Positions 53,510-63,109 of a DNA stretch of 64,000 nt are shown here, piece after piece (position 1 is the first letter of the stretch; every line of letters starts with the position of its first letter). The DNA is from Hymenobacter montanus (GTDB lineage Bacteria > Bacteroidota > Bacteroidia > Cytophagales > Hymenobacteraceae), in contig NZ_JACXAD010000004.1 of NCBI RefSeq assembly GCF_014699115.1, positions 186,001-250,000 of the forward strand. Reading direction: 5' to 3'. Position numbers and translations under genes: made by a program. Below the pieces are notes generated by a model. The model did not search any database. It saw only the letters and a program-made list of their open reading frames with translations, and had not been told where the DNA came from.

Positions 53510-54049
53510 ATGAAAGGACTGGAGAATCACTCTGCGGTACAGCAGGGAGCGAGGAGTAGAGCGCCGAGGCTTCGAAGGCTGATCTGGATATTTGGGCTAC
53601 TGATGCCGTTGCTTGGAGCAGGCCGGCATTGGTTGGGTGTTCGAGTGCCTGCCCCAAGGCTGAGCCAGGGGCAGGTAGCCGGGCAGTTTTTGCGCGCCGT
53701 GCTGCGCGCCGATTATGTGCGAGCCTACGGGCACTTGGCGCCGGAGGTACGGCGAGCCGTTGATCTAGCTCATTTTAAAGCGTCAGCTCAGCCACTATGG
53801 AAGCGTGGGCAACGCCGCAGCCACGAAATAGAATTGTATAAGCTGGGAGTGCGGCTGGGAGATGGTGGCGCTTCCCGGTTGTTCTATTCCTTCTCCTTCG
53901 CCGCCGATTCGAGTTTAAAAACACCTTCTGTGCTGCTGGAGGTAACATTTCGAGATACGGCATCCCGGGCTGTCCTGGGGTTTGGTATCCAGCCAAATGC
54001 GGCGAAATCACCGGTTCGAGCTACCAAGCCAGCTGTTAAAAAACGATGA
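53510..54049 (+). CDS. Membrane-anchored or secreted protein of unknown function, NTF2-like
   Basis: The start is set at ATG 53510 (MKGLENHSAVQQG). After a basic stretch a hydrophobic segment (LIWIFGLLMPLLGAGRHWLG, about residues 22-41) acts as an anchor or signal. The remaining 135 residues (QVAGQFLRAVLRADYVRAYGHLAPEVRRAVD, then beta-rich RLFYSFSFAAD, SVLLEVTFRD) have the helix-then-sheet pattern of small NTF2-like domains such as DUF3887/DUF4878; this is a pattern judgement only. TATTTTTG at 53499-53506 matches the -7 element but is too close to the start to be convincing. Confidence 0.6.
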   Translation: MKGLENHSAVQQGARSRAPRLRRLIWIFGLLMPLLGAGRHWLGVRVPAPRLSQGQVAGQFLRAVLRADYVRAYGHLAPEVRRAVDLAHFKASAQPLWKRGQRRSHEIELYKLGVRLGDGGASRLFYSFSFAADSSLKTPSVLLEVTFRDTASRAVLGFGIQPNAAKSPVRATKPAVKKR

Positions 54050-54094
54050 CCTCATAGTAAAGCTTCCTGGGTTGCGAGCCGAGGCCGCGACAAC

Positions 54095-54145
54095 AACGGT
54101 AGCCCGTTCGACTTACCCGACCAGGTAATCGAACGGGCTACCGTT
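54095..54145 (+). terminator. Strong terminator hairpin
   Basis: AACGGTAGCCCGTTCGA (54095-54111) pairs perfectly with 54129-54145 around a 17-nt loop, followed by ATTATG. It lies 46 bp after the preceding gene. Confidence 0.7.
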
Positions 54146-54243
54146 ATTATGCTGCCAGCCGACGCTGAGCAACCGTGTGGCCGAAAAGTTACACCCTGAT
54201 TATTCAGGGCTTGGAGCATTGCTGCTGGCTCCAGTTGCGGACC

Positions 54244-54398
54244 AGCCGCGGCGCGGCGCCAGGTTGGTAGAATAGGCAGCCAGCACGGGGATAGAGCCGC
54301 GTCGCGGTGACAGAGTCGTCCAGCAGCTCTGCCCCCGCTACGCGGCCCCAGGTTGGCACGGATTATCTTTCCTACCAATCTGCCACCGCGCCGCGTCT
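54244..54398. repeat. Nested palindromic element, copy 2 (155 bp)
   Basis: The outer arms 54244-54270 and 54372-54398 share the GGTTGGTAG/CTACCAATC ends of copy 1, and the inner stem around 54295-54345 has the AGCCGCGTCGCGGTGACAG core with a more diverged partner arm. It sits between two convergent genes. Confidence 0.8.
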
Positions 54399-54420
54399 GG
54401 CCCGCGACGGGAGTTTGCTA

Positions 54421-55572
54421 CTAATTCGACGTAGCTAGCTCCCGAATCGCATCTGCAACAGGGACCTTATTATAATCGACCCGATTGAACAGAAGACCCA
54501 CCCCAACTTGCTGGTTTGGATCTAATATAAACACCGCGGCCATTGAGCCTATCGCGCCACCATGCGCCAAGTACGGGGCTTTGCCCTGGCCGGGGTTGAC
54601 AACTTCCCATCCATATCCGTAACGGATGCTGGGATAACCCATTTCACTTTCGGCGTCTACGTGTGGCGTAAGGATTGCCTGAACCGAAGACTCGCTAAGT
54701 ATCTGCTCCCCTTGGGAGTTTCTGCCCCTGGCGAGCAGCATGAGCAAGTACTTTCCTATATCGTTACTAGTTGATATGACCATGCCCGCCGGACCATATC
54801 CCCGGTTCAAAAAAGGAGCGAGTGGAGTCACTTCGTTCTGGTTAGACAGCACGTAACCCTGGGTGCCACCTAAAGCATTGGGGGTCCAGTAGGCGAGCGT
54901 GGTGTTGTTCATGCCCAGTCTCTGGAAAACATTCGCTTGCATATAGTTTTCATAAGGAAGTCGGGACAGCCGCTGAACAATCAGCCCCAGAACGCTCCAG
55001 CCAGCGTTGGCGTATTCATAGCCCTGCCCAGGGCTAAAGCGTAATTGCTGGTTAGCCAGCTTCGCTACCTGTTGCTCCAGCGCATCATCGGCGAATCCGC
55101 CTTCCTCGAAGCCATATTCTATCCCGGAGGAATTGGTCAGTAAGTGTTCCACCGTTATGTCTTGATAGCGGGCATCAGCCATCCTGAAATCTGGCAGATA
55201 CTCTGTAACCTTCCGATTGATCTGTATGAGGCCCCGATCTACCAGCTGCATAACGGCAATAGCCGTCATTGCCTTATTGGTAGAGCCAGTGTGAAACCTT
55301 GTATCGGCGGTGACCGGCTGCTGCGTTTGCAGATTGCTCACGCCATACGACTTATTGAAGAGGACTTGGCCTTGCTTAACCACTACTACGCTCATGCCAG
55401 GCACCGTATTGTCGCTCATGCTGGCCCGGCACACCGAGTCGATTTTAGCGGTAAGGCGAGCTTGAGGGTTTGGGGCTGGCGTCTCATTGTTTTCTTTCTC
55501 ACAGGAAAAGTGAGCGAAGGCCGTCAGTGCCAGTAGTAGCACTTTGGCCGAGGAAAGGGGTGAGTATTTCAT
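54421..55572 (-). CDS. Serine beta-lactamase-like lipoprotein (class C / DD-peptidase family)
   Basis: The start is set at MKYSPLSSAKVLLLAL (base 55572), giving a lipoprotein signal with the lipobox Cys in FAHFSC. The 383-residue protein has all three motifs of the beta-lactamase/transpeptidase fold: SxxK in HTGSTNKAMTAI, YxN in YEYANAGWSVLG and HGG in YLAHGGAIGSM. The family covers esterases, D-aminopeptidases and AmpC-like enzymes; a role in antibiotic resistance should not be assumed. It stands alone, convergent with the NTF2-like gene. Confidence 0.92.
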   Translation of the reverse strand: MKYSPLSSAKVLLLALTAFAHFSCEKENNETPAPNPQARLTAKIDSVCRASMSDNTVPGMSVVVVKQGQVLFNKSYGVSNLQTQQPVTADTRFHTGSTNKAMTAIAVMQLVDRGLIQINRKVTEYLPDFRMADARYQDITVEHLLTNSSGIEYGFEEGGFADDALEQQVAKLANQQLRFSPGQGYEYANAGWSVLGLIVQRLSRLPYENYMQANVFQRLGMNNTTLAYWTPNALGGTQGYVLSNQNEVTPLAPFLNRGYGPAGMVISTSNDIGKYLLMLLARGRNSQGEQILSESSVQAILTPHVDAESEMGYPSIRYGYGWEVVNPGQGKAPYLAHGGAIGSMAAVFILDPNQQVGVGLLFNRVDYNKVPVADAIRELATSN

Positions 55573-55935
55573 GTTATGAATTCTGAAATAATGGTGCAGT
55601 GTGTATCGGTATGATACATTACCACCCATTCACCCCTACGCCCTGGCAAAAAAAAATAAGCAAAAGCCTACTTGCCTTTGTGCACTACAGCATTCATTAA
55701 GGCCTCAAAGCTGCCCCTATTGACGTAAACCTGCTTCACTTGCCCCGAATAGCGGTAGCATGACTTGGCAAAGCACCATAGCGCAACTAGTCGATATCAC
55801 CCAGAGTAGCTGCTGCGAGGCGAGGTTATGCCAATCAAATCATTAATTGTGATAATAATCAATGAGTTATTTCCTGAGGCCTTTCGGTTGGGTATAAAAT
55901 GATACTTGTGTCCAGCCATGCCAGCGGGGGTAAGC
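55573..55935. other. Intergenic region upstream of the beta-lactamase-like gene
   Basis: No gene is visible in this 363-bp, comparatively AT-rich stretch. No full promoter match for the minus-strand gene was found. Confidence 0.5.
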
Positions 55936-57828
55936 TCATCCGATTTTCTTACCAGCCATGGCCTGCTGAATGGAGATGTTCATCACCCGCTCGGCGTAGG
56001 GACGGGTTAGCTCATCGAGCTCGTCCATAGCTTTGAGGATGGGGTCGCGCTCGGTACCAGCCAGGGCGGCGCGTACCCGCTCGACTTGCGCCTCCGTAGC
56101 GGCCAGCTCGGTTTCGGTGAGGTGCTCGCGGTTTTTGCGGGTGAAGTTGCTGACCTGATACAGCAACTGCTCGGCGGCGGTGCGGGCCTCGATGAGCAGG
56201 CGAGTGGCCACGTCTTCCTTAGCATTCACGAGCGAGTCCATCAGCATTTGCTCGACTTGCTCGTCGGTCAGGCCGTACTGGGGCTTGATTTCAACTTGCT
56301 GCCGGGTGTTGGAGCGTAGCTCAATGGCTTCCACCTGAAGAATACCATCGGCGTTCAGCAGGAAGTTAACGTCCACTTTGGGCAGGCCGGCCGGCATGGC
56401 GGGAATGCCCTGGAGCGTGAATTCGCCGAGCTTGCGGTTCTGGCTCACCAGGTCGCGCTCGCCCTGGTAAACGGCAATTTTGAGGTTGACCTGGCCGTCG
56501 ACGCTGGTCGTGTACTGGCGGCCGGCCTTAGTTGGGATTTTGGAGTTGCGCGGAATGATGGGGTCCAGCAGGCCCCCGAGCGTTTCAATGCCCAGGGTGA
56601 GCGGGGTAACGTCGAGCAGCAGCACGTCGCGCCGGTTCCCGGCCAGAATGTCGGCCTGAATAGCGGCCCCCAGCGCCACCACTTCGTCCGGGTTAAGGGA
56701 ACGGTTGGCGGGCTGGCCGAAGAACTCCGACACGGCTTCGTACACCAACGGCACCCGGGTGGAGCCGCCCACGAGCAGCACGGCATCGAGCTGAGTGGCC
56801 AGCTCGGCGGGTTCGGGCCCCAGTTTGGCATCCTGAACGGCCTGGCGGCAGGCCGCGATGGTGCGGTCCACCAGCGGGCGAATAAGGCCGTTGAACTGGG
56901 TGCGGGTGAGGTCGACGGCGAAAACCTGGCCGCTTTCGTCGGTTAGCTGCGTGGTGAAGTCGTCGTGCTGGCTGAGGTATTTCTTCGCCATTTCGGCGGC
57001 CAGACGCAGCTGCTGCTGCAGGGGCGGGCTGGCCCGGAAAGCCGCCGGCAGGCTGAAGGCGGCCATCCAGTGCTCGGTTACTACCCGGTCGAAGTCGTCG
57101 CCGCCGAGGTAGGTGTCGCCGTTGGTGCTCAGCACTTCGAAGATGCCCTGCTGAATGCGGAGGATGCTGATATCGAAGGTGCCGCCCCCGAGGTCGTACA
57201 CGGCCACGGTCTTTTCCTCGTTGGGGTGGAGGCCGATGCCATAGGCCAGGGCGGCCGCCGTGGGCTCGTTCACGATGCGCAGCACTTCGAGCCCGGCCAG
57301 GCGGCCGGCATCGCGGGTGGCCTGGCGCTGGGAGTCGTTGAAGTACGCCGGCACCGTGATGACGGCGCGGTTCACGGGCGTTTTGAGGGCGTGCTCGGCC
57401 CGGGCCCGGAGCTCTTGCAGAATAGTCGCCGACAGCTCGATGGGCGAGAAGAACCGGTCGTCGACGCGAATTTTGACCAGCCCTTCCGAGTTGTCGTCGA
57501 TGACTTTGTAGCCGAGCTGGGTGGCGTGGGTGCCCAGGTCGCGGTAGCTTTTGCCCAGCAGGCGCTTCACCGAGTAGATGGTGCGCTGCGGGTCGGTGAG
57601 GAGGAACTCGCGGGCTTCGGCGCCGATGACCGGTTCGGCCCCATCGGTAGGAAAATGCACTACCGACGGCACGATGCTGCCCCGGCCCTGGTCATTGATG
57701 GCCACGGGCTGCCGGCTGTCGGGGTGCACATAAGCTACCAGGCTGTTGGTAGTGCCCAGGTCGATGCCCACAATGATTTCTTCCTGCTGGAAGGTGCCGG
57801 TGGCGAGATTAATAGCGACGGTGGCCAT
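55936..57828 (-). CDS. hscA: HscA-like Hsp70 chaperone
   Basis: The start is set at [17 protein letters not shown] (base 57828); this short N-terminal segment before [17 protein letters not shown] is typical of HscA proteins. The ATPase domain has [49 protein letters not shown] and [13 protein letters not shown]; the substrate-binding domain has [14 protein letters not shown]. At 630 residues it is close to HscA and lacks the acidic tail of DnaK. HscA assists transfer of iron-sulphur clusters from the scaffold IscU. No isc genes are adjacent, so the specific assignment over another Hsp70 rests on the N terminus and length. Confidence 0.85.
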   Translation of the reverse strand: MATVAINLATGTFQQEEIIVGIDLGTTNSLVAYVHPDSRQPVAINDQGRGSIVPSVVHFPTDGAEPVIGAEAREFLLTDPQRTIYSVKRLLGKSYRDLGTHATQLGYKVIDDNSEGLVKIRVDDRFFSPIELSATILQELRARAEHALKTPVNRAVITVPAYFNDSQRQATRDAGRLAGLEVLRIVNEPTAAALAYGIGLHPNEEKTVAVYDLGGGTFDISILRIQQGIFEVLSTNGDTYLGGDDFDRVVTEHWMAAFSLPAAFRASPPLQQQLRLAAEMAKKYLSQHDDFTTQLTDESGQVFAVDLTRTQFNGLIRPLVDRTIAACRQAVQDAKLGPEPAELATQLDAVLLVGGSTRVPLVYEAVSEFFGQPANRSLNPDEVVALGAAIQADILAGNRRDVLLLDVTPLTLGIETLGGLLDPIIPRNSKIPTKAGRQYTTSVDGQVNLKIAVYQGERDLVSQNRKLGEFTLQGIPAMPAGLPKVDVNFLLNADGILQVEAIELRSNTRQQVEIKPQYGLTDEQVEQMLMDSLVNAKEDVATRLLIEARTAAEQLLYQVSNFTRKNREHLTETELAATEAQVERVRAALAGTERDPILKAMDELDELTRPYAERVMNISIQQAMAGKKIG

Positions 57829-57896
57829 AAGGTATGAGTGAGAGCTGCGCCAATCGGCAGCACAGAAAAATATAAAAAGCGCCCTGCCCCGCCCTG

Positions 57897-57904
57897 CAAA
57901 AGTA
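57897..57904 (-). promoter_or_regulatory. -7 element of the hscA-like gene
   Basis: Minus-strand TACTTTTG is an exact TAnnTTTG match 69 bp before the chosen start. The -33 element is poorly placed. The rest of 57829-58138 shows no gene. Confidence 0.5.
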
Positions 57905-58138
57905 GCGGCCAAAGCTGTCTGAGCTTGAAACAAGGCGGGTTCCGAACAGATGGGAGGGTATACGCGAAAATATTTTTAGCGAAATACAGTCCAGCATCAA
58001 ACCGAAATGGAGTAACTCTCCGTAGGTATAGGATAATCGACAGTTACAAGCCCTATCAGACGCATTTTATGGGATTTGCATTAGTACTGTTCGAAGAATT
58101 TCAATAATATTTTTCTTTCATTCAACCCATTACACCGC

Positions 58139-60313
58139 ATGAAAAACCTGCTTACCCGTCCCCTTTTCCACGTTGCTCTACTCGCAACGTCGGTGGGAGG
58201 GATGCTTGCCTGGAGTGGCCAGCACAATCCACTGGAGGCTTCGAGCCACCGCGAAGCCCCGCTTATCGCCGACGACCCGCTAGCCGATAACACCGACCTC
58301 TACGCGTTTCGCTCGCCCGACTCGCCCGCTAACGACGCCGCGGCTAGTGTCACGATTATCGCCAACTACATTCCGCTGGAGCTGCCGCAAGGGGGCCCGA
58401 ACTACAACACGTTTGGTGAGAACGTGCGGTACGAAATTCACATCAAGAACAACGCGGCTACGGCTGGCGACGACATTACGTACCGCTTCACGTTCAGCCG
58501 TGCGAACGAGGACCCGACCACGTTTTTTAACATTCGCCTGGGCAAGCAAAACCTGAAAACCACCTACACCTGCGAAAAAAGCGTCGGTGGGGGAGCTTTC
58601 ACCACCATCGTGACCAATGGCGTGGTGCCGCCGCCCAACGTGGGGCCGCGCTCGATTACTACGCCGGGCGCCGGCCTGGGGAGCACGTACAACGCCCTGA
58701 TGGCCGCGGCCGTTCAGACCCTGCCCGACGGCACCAAAATTTTCTGCGGCCCCACCGACGACCCGTTCTTCGTGGACCTGGGCGGTATTTTTGACCTGGG
58801 CGGCGTGCGCGCTCCCGGGGCGGCCCGCGACGGCGTGGCCCGCAAAAACACGCATGCCATCGCGCTGCAAATTCCGGTGTCGGTGCTGAAAAAAGCCAGC
58901 GCGCCCGCCCTGACTTCGACGACCAACATCCTCGATGGTAACTACGTGATTGGCGTGTGGGCCTCGGCCAGCCGGCCTTCGACCCGGGTGCTGTCGGCCA
59001 CGGGTGGGGCCTCGACCTACTCGGGCAGCTACGTGCAGGTTTCGCGTTTGGGCATGCCCCTGCTGAACGAGGTGATTAACCCCATTGGCGCGAAAGACGC
59101 CTGGAACGCCGTAACGCCCTACGCCGAAGCAGCCGCGACGGATGACTACCTGTCGAACCCGGAGCTGGGCCTGTACGTGGCCGACAACACCCCGGCCCCC
59201 ACGGCTGCCCCCAAGCCCCCGGGCCAGACTTACTTTGGCGAAGCCGTACCCGGCCTCGGTCCGCTACGCGTCCAGACCAAGTCGTTGGCTGGGCAGCCGC
59301 TGCTGGGCGGCGCTACCTTCGCCGGCTTCGACTTCCGTAACGGCGCGGCCGGTGTGAGCGGCCTGGCCGGTAATGCCCTGCTAAATGGGACGGCCCTGGC
59401 CCCGATTGCCAGTGGTGGCTACGGCGAATACCTGCTGCGGGCGGGTAAGCCTCGCTCAGTCGACATTCTGCCCATCTTCCATACGGGGGTACCCAATGCC
59501 ATTCCTTACCAGCTGGCTACCGGCAAAGCGGGCAACCCGCTGGCGGCGGGCAAGCCCTTCATCAACAACTTCCTGCTGGTGGGCGGCTCGCCCGGCAACC
59601 CCGGCGGCGACATGCTACGCCTGAACATGGCCGTACCGCCGACGACCCGCAACTCGGCTGATTTCAGCTCGGAGGGCCTGCTGTACGCCGCTGTGCTGGG
59701 CCTGACGGACCCGCGCTTCAACGCCAGCAGCGCGCTGCAGTTCATTCCTAACATGGATGGCTTTCCCAACGGGCGCCGCCTGGAAGACGACGTAACGCGC
59801 ATCGAGCTGCAGGCCGTGGGCGGGGTGGTATTGGCCGCCATTGGCCTGTGGTACGACGATTTTACCCCGACGACGGCCAGCCCGGTTACGGCCCAGCTGG
59901 GTGGCGTACTGGGTTTCAACGCCGGCATTACGGCCAACGACACCACTTTCCGGGCCGCTTTCCCGTACGTGCAAACGCCTTGGAGCGGTACCACGGCCCA
60001 GCGCACGGCGTTGTCGCAGCGTTCGGGTGGCCTCGGCTTGTCGCCTAACCTGACGGTGGCTCAAGCCTACCCCAACCCCTTCAACGACCGCACTACATTG
60101 CACTTTGAGCTGCCCGCCCGGGCCAAGATGAGCGTTATCATCAGCGACCTGACGGGCCGCAGAGTGGCTATCGTGTCCAAGGAGAAGTCTTTTGCCCAGG
60201 GCACCAACGAAGTGCAGTGGCAGCCGGGCCCCGATGTGGCCCCCGGCCAGTACATTGCCACCCTGTACAACGGCGGAACCGTGGTACAATCGGTTCGCAT
60301 CGAACGCCAATAA
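58139..60313 (+). CDS. Secreted DUF4331-domain protein with a type IX secretion tail
   Basis: A signal peptide (LLTRPLFHVALLATSVGGMLAWS) precedes the DUF4331 signature EASSHREAPLIADDPLADNTDLYAF. The family's function is unknown. The domain extends to about residue 600 (IPVSVLKKASAPALTST, NVYVGVWASASR-like). Residues from about 640 form a C-terminal sorting domain (AYPNPFNDRTTLHFEL, ITDLTGRRV, PGQYIATLY), so the protein should be exported across the outer membrane by the type IX system. It heads a locus with TPR, HupE/UreJ and TonB-receptor genes, an association seen repeatedly in Bacteroidota. Confidence 0.92.
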   Translation: MKNLLTRPLFHVALLATSVGGMLAWSGQHNPLEASSHREAPLIADDPLADNTDLYAFRSPDSPANDAAASVTIIANYIPLELPQGGPNYNTFGENVRYEIHIKNNAATAGDDITYRFTFSRANEDPTTFFNIRLGKQNLKTTYTCEKSVGGGAFTTIVTNGVVPPPNVGPRSITTPGAGLGSTYNALMAAAVQTLPDGTKIFCGPTDDPFFVDLGGIFDLGGVRAPGAARDGVARKNTHAIALQIPVSVLKKASAPALTSTTNILDGNYVIGVWASASRPSTRVLSATGGASTYSGSYVQVSRLGMPLLNEVINPIGAKDAWNAVTPYAEAAATDDYLSNPELGLYVADNTPAPTAAPKPPGQTYFGEAVPGLGPLRVQTKSLAGQPLLGGATFAGFDFRNGAAGVSGLAGNALLNGTALAPIASGGYGEYLLRAGKPRSVDILPIFHTGVPNAIPYQLATGKAGNPLAAGKPFINNFLLVGGSPGNPGGDMLRLNMAVPPTTRNSADFSSEGLLYAAVLGLTDPRFNASSALQFIPNMDGFPNGRRLEDDVTRIELQAVGGVVLAAIGLWYDDFTPTTASPVTAQLGGVLGFNAGITANDTTFRAAFPYVQTPWSGTTAQRTALSQRSGGLGLSPNLTVAQAYPNPFNDRTTLHFELPARAKMSVIISDLTGRRVAIVSKEKSFAQGTNEVQWQPGPDVAPGQYIATLYNGGTVVQSVRIERQ

Positions 60314-60333
60314 GCCGCGCTGAGCACTGAGTG

Positions 60334-60382
60334 AAAAGAGCCGTCGTAGGGCCCGGGTTGGGACCAGCGGCGGCTCTTTTTT
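60334..60382 (+). terminator. Terminator between the DUF4331 and TPR genes
   Basis: AAAAGAGCCGTCG and CGGCGGCTCTTTT form a long stem closing a GC-rich loop, followed by TTTT. Being inside an apparent locus, it could reduce expression of the genes behind the first. Confidence 0.7.
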
Positions 60383-60427
60383 AGTTGCTGCTCGCCCTTT
60401 ATCCGTCCCACTTTGTCTTATGCTGCT

Positions 60428-61756
60428 TTGAAAAAGTATCTGTACCCTGGTTTCCTGGTGGTGTTCGGCCTGTTGGCCGCGGCCATCCTGATTTTCAAAA
60501 GGCCGACCTCGCCGACCCCCGCGCTGAAGGAGCGGCACGGCGACCTCGCCGCGGGCCGGGAATGGCTGAATACCAAGGCGGCCATCGAGGGCCTGCTGGC
60601 CACGCTGCGCAGCAAGCCCGATGACCAGAAAAGCCGCTTGCTGCTGGCGCAGGCCTACATGCAAGAAGGCCGCGTAACCGGCGACCACCCCTATTACGAC
60701 GGTGCCGCCATGCAATTGTTGGAGGAGGTGCTGCAAGCGGAGCCCGAAAACTTTGAAGCCCTGTGCTGCAAGGCTGCGCTGTGCCTCACCCAGCACCATT
60801 TTGCCCAAGGACTTGGCCTGGCCGAGCAAGCCCGGCAGCTCAACCCCAACAGCGGATTCGTATACGGACTGCTGACCGATGCCAACGTGGAGATGGGCCA
60901 CTACGACAAGGCCATTGAAATGGCCGACCGGATGAATGCCCTGCGCCCCGACCTGCCGGCCTACGCCCGGGTGAGCTACCTGCGCGAGATTCACGGCAAC
61001 ATGCCCGGCGCCATTAAAGCCATGGAAATGGCCACCAAAGCCGGCTACATCGGGCTGGAGCAAACCGAATGGACCCGCGTGGCCCTGGGCCACCTCTACG
61101 AAGTGAGCGGCGATACCGCCCGCGCTCGTCGCCACTACCTCATGGCCGTGGCCGCCCGGCCCGGCTACGCCTACGCCCTGGCTGGGCTGGGGCGCATGGC
61201 CGCCGTGCGCCAGGACTACGCCACCGCTATCAGGTTTTACCAGCAGGCACGCGTCACGGTGAAGGACTATGCCTTTGCTGATGAGCTGACCGACTTGTAC
61301 CGCCTGAACGGCCAGCCCGAAGAGGCGAAAAAGATGGCGGAGGAGTCCATCGCCATGCTCGCCAGTGCCGCCAAGGAGGCCGATAGTAACGAGCAGCTCG
61401 GCCACTATGCCGACCGTGAGCTGGCCTACGCCTACCTCAAAACCAACGAGCTGGACAAGGCCCTGGAGCACGCTAAAATCGAGTACGCCCGCCGACCCGA
61501 CAACATCGACGTGAACGAAACCATGGCCTGGGTGCTGTACCGGCGCGGCGAATTTGCCGAAGCGCAGAAATACATGCAGGTGGCCCGCCGCACCGGCTCA
61601 CAGAACCCGGTGCTGCTAGGCCGCGCCGGGCTTATTCTAAGCAAGCTGGGTAAAAAGACGGAAGGGCAAGCCCTGATTGAAAAGTCGCTAAAGATCGCGC
61701 CCTACCTCAACCCCGAAATAGGGGCGGAAGGCAAGAAGCTACTGGCTGCCCGCTGA
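60428..61756 (+). CDS. Tetratricopeptide-repeat protein with an N-terminal membrane anchor
   Basis: The frame has no ATG at its beginning; the start is placed at TTG 60428 (reading MKKYLYPGFLVVFG), with TTG 60413 as alternative. A membrane segment (residues 5-22) is followed by at least eight TPR-like helical pairs (QSRLLLAQAYMQEG-like, ALCCKAALCLTQHHFAQGL, SGFVYGLLTDANVEMGHYDKAI, VALGHLYEVSGDTARARRHY, LAYAYLKTNELDKALEHAK). TPR domains bind partner proteins. Its position between the DUF4331 and HupE/UreJ genes suggests a role in the same locus. A four-codon frame ATG CTG CTT TGA ends over the TTG start. Confidence 0.85.
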   Translation: MKKYLYPGFLVVFGLLAAAILIFKRPTSPTPALKERHGDLAAGREWLNTKAAIEGLLATLRSKPDDQKSRLLLAQAYMQEGRVTGDHPYYDGAAMQLLEEVLQAEPENFEALCCKAALCLTQHHFAQGLGLAEQARQLNPNSGFVYGLLTDANVEMGHYDKAIEMADRMNALRPDLPAYARVSYLREIHGNMPGAIKAMEMATKAGYIGLEQTEWTRVALGHLYEVSGDTARARRHYLMAVAARPGYAYALAGLGRMAAVRQDYATAIRFYQQARVTVKDYAFADELTDLYRLNGQPEEAKKMAEESIAMLASAAKEADSNEQLGHYADRELAYAYLKTNELDKALEHAKIEYARRPDNIDVNETMAWVLYRRGEFAEAQKYMQVARRTGSQNPVLLGRAGLILSKLGKKTEGQALIEKSLKIAPYLNPEIGAEGKKLLAAR

Positions 61757-61987
61757 TTACTGGAGTGGGGCATCGCCTCAGCAAAGGACCGGCTCGTATC
61801 CAGCGCCGGCAGGCAGCTTTCGCACAGTAGTGAACCAATCGTGAAGATGGCCCCGAGCAAGCTGCTTGGCTACGCCGACCTTCAGTTCACAGCCTCGGCA
61901 TGACGCTTTGCCAGTAGGCTCGGGTGGCGTGACGTTCGTGTAGCACGGCAGCGACTGCATACAACTACGTAATCCAGGTTGTGGAAT

Positions 61988-62142
61988 AGTCGCGTAGCGG
62001 CGACCGGTGGGTAGAAGTTTAACCCGTGAACAACCCAGCGCCGCGTCGCGGTGGCAGAGCCGCCGAACGAGTCTGTCACCGCGACGCGGCTTTATCTCCG
62101 TTCCTGCTGCCTATTCTACCAACCTGTCGCCGCGCCGCGGCT
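61988..62142. repeat. Nested palindromic element, copy 3 (155 bp)
   Basis: The outer arms 61988-62014 and 62116-62142 have the same core and GGTAG/CTACC ends as copies 1 and 2; the inner arms are GCCGCGTCGCGGTGGCAGA and TCTGTCACCGCGACGCGGC. Copy 3 lies between the TPR and HupE/UreJ genes. The rest of 61757-62187 has no gene. Confidence 0.85.
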
Positions 62143-62187
62143 ATTCTGTAGTTTGAGTTACTTAATTTTTAAGATAACGCCTTCGAG

Positions 62188-62874
62188 ATGAAAGCACCTG
62201 GACCGTTGAGGGGGATGAACCTGTGCCGCCGTGCGGGGCTGGTGTTGCTGGTGCTGCTGGCCTTGCCGACGGCCGCCCACGTGCTCAACACGGACTTGGC
62301 CAAGCTGTCGCGGACGGAGATTTTCGGAACTTACCTGCGGTTGGGTTTCACGCACATCGTCCCGCTGGGGTTCGACCACCTGCTGTTTATCATCAGCCTC
62401 TACATCCTCGAGCCGCGCTTGAAGCCGGTGCTGCTCCAGGCCACCGCGTTCACCCTCGCGCACTCCATCACGCTGGGGCTGGCTATGTATGGATTTATCC
62501 GGCCCCCCTCGTCCGTAATTGAGCCCATCATCGCGCTGTCCATCCTCTTTATGGCCGTTGAGAACATCATCACCGAACGCTTGAATCCGTGGCGGGTGGC
62601 CATCGTGTTCGGCTTTGGGCTGGTGCACGGCATGGGGTTCGCCAGCGCGCTGACCGGCCTGGGGCTGCCGCCACAAGATTACTTCGGCTCGCTCCTGTCC
62701 TTCAATGCCGGCGTGGAGCTGGGCCAGGTGACCGTGATTCTACTCGCTTGGGCGCTGGTAGGCCGCTGGGCAGCCCATAAAAGCTGGTACAAGCAGCGGG
62801 TAGTTATTCCCATTTCGGTGGTAATCGGGCTGGTAGCCGCTTACTGGACGGTAGAGCGCGTGTTCTTCGCCTAG
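62188..62874 (+). CDS. HupE/UreJ-family membrane protein
   Basis: The 228-residue protein has about seven membrane segments and the HupE/UreJ signature: LRLGFTHIVPLGFDHLLFIISLYIL, AFTLAHSITLGLA, VENIITERLNPWRVAIVFGFGLVHGMGFASAL and FNAGVELGQ. The conserved His and Asp residues in GFDH and LAHS suggest metal coordination; family members are associated with nickel and other metal transport. An ATG nine codons downstream (MNLCRRAG) is an alternative start. The family is common in DUF4331 loci, where a metal-related role is inferred. Confidence 0.93.
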   Translation: MKAPGPLRGMNLCRRAGLVLLVLLALPTAAHVLNTDLAKLSRTEIFGTYLRLGFTHIVPLGFDHLLFIISLYILEPRLKPVLLQATAFTLAHSITLGLAMYGFIRPPSSVIEPIIALSILFMAVENIITERLNPWRVAIVFGFGLVHGMGFASALTGLGLPPQDYFGSLLSFNAGVELGQVTVILLAWALVGRWAAHKSWYKQRVVIPISVVIGLVAAYWTVERVFFA

Positions 62875-62912
62875 AGCAGCTCTCCGCCGTGTACATGGCG
62901 CGGAGAGGGGCA

Positions 62913-63076
62913 CCTCACCCCCGGCCCCTCTCCTCAGGAGAGGGGAGCCAGACGGTAGGAACACGGATCGAAAAAAGGAATTAAGAAGTAGAGTCAGCGT
63001 CCCGCTTAGAGCGGTTTTCCCATTCTGCCCCTACCATCAGGCTCCCCTCTACTGGGGAGAGGGGCCGGGGGTGAGG
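62913..63076. repeat. Inverted repeat of the CTCACCCCCGGCCCC type
   Basis: Arms of about 47 bp (62913-62959 and 63030-63076) start with CCTCACCCCCGGCCCCTCTCC and its complement and pair imperfectly. Each arm also contains its own palindrome CCCCTCTCC/GGAGAGGGG. Repeats of this type are widespread in unrelated genomes. It lies 34 bp before the next gene and may form a stable leader structure. Confidence 0.8.
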
Positions 63077-63109
63077 TTTTTCCGACGCGACATTATTTTA
63101 TAAACCAAC

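Noticed and set aside
54421-55572. Antibiotic-resistance beta-lactamase
   Set aside because: The motifs fit a broad serine hydrolase family; the lipoprotein anchor and lone context give no support for drug resistance.
59615-61471. Open frame of 618 codons on the minus strand over the DUF4331 and TPR genes
   Set aside because: It shadows two well-supported plus-strand genes and crosses the terminator and intergenic space between them; no family motif is seen.
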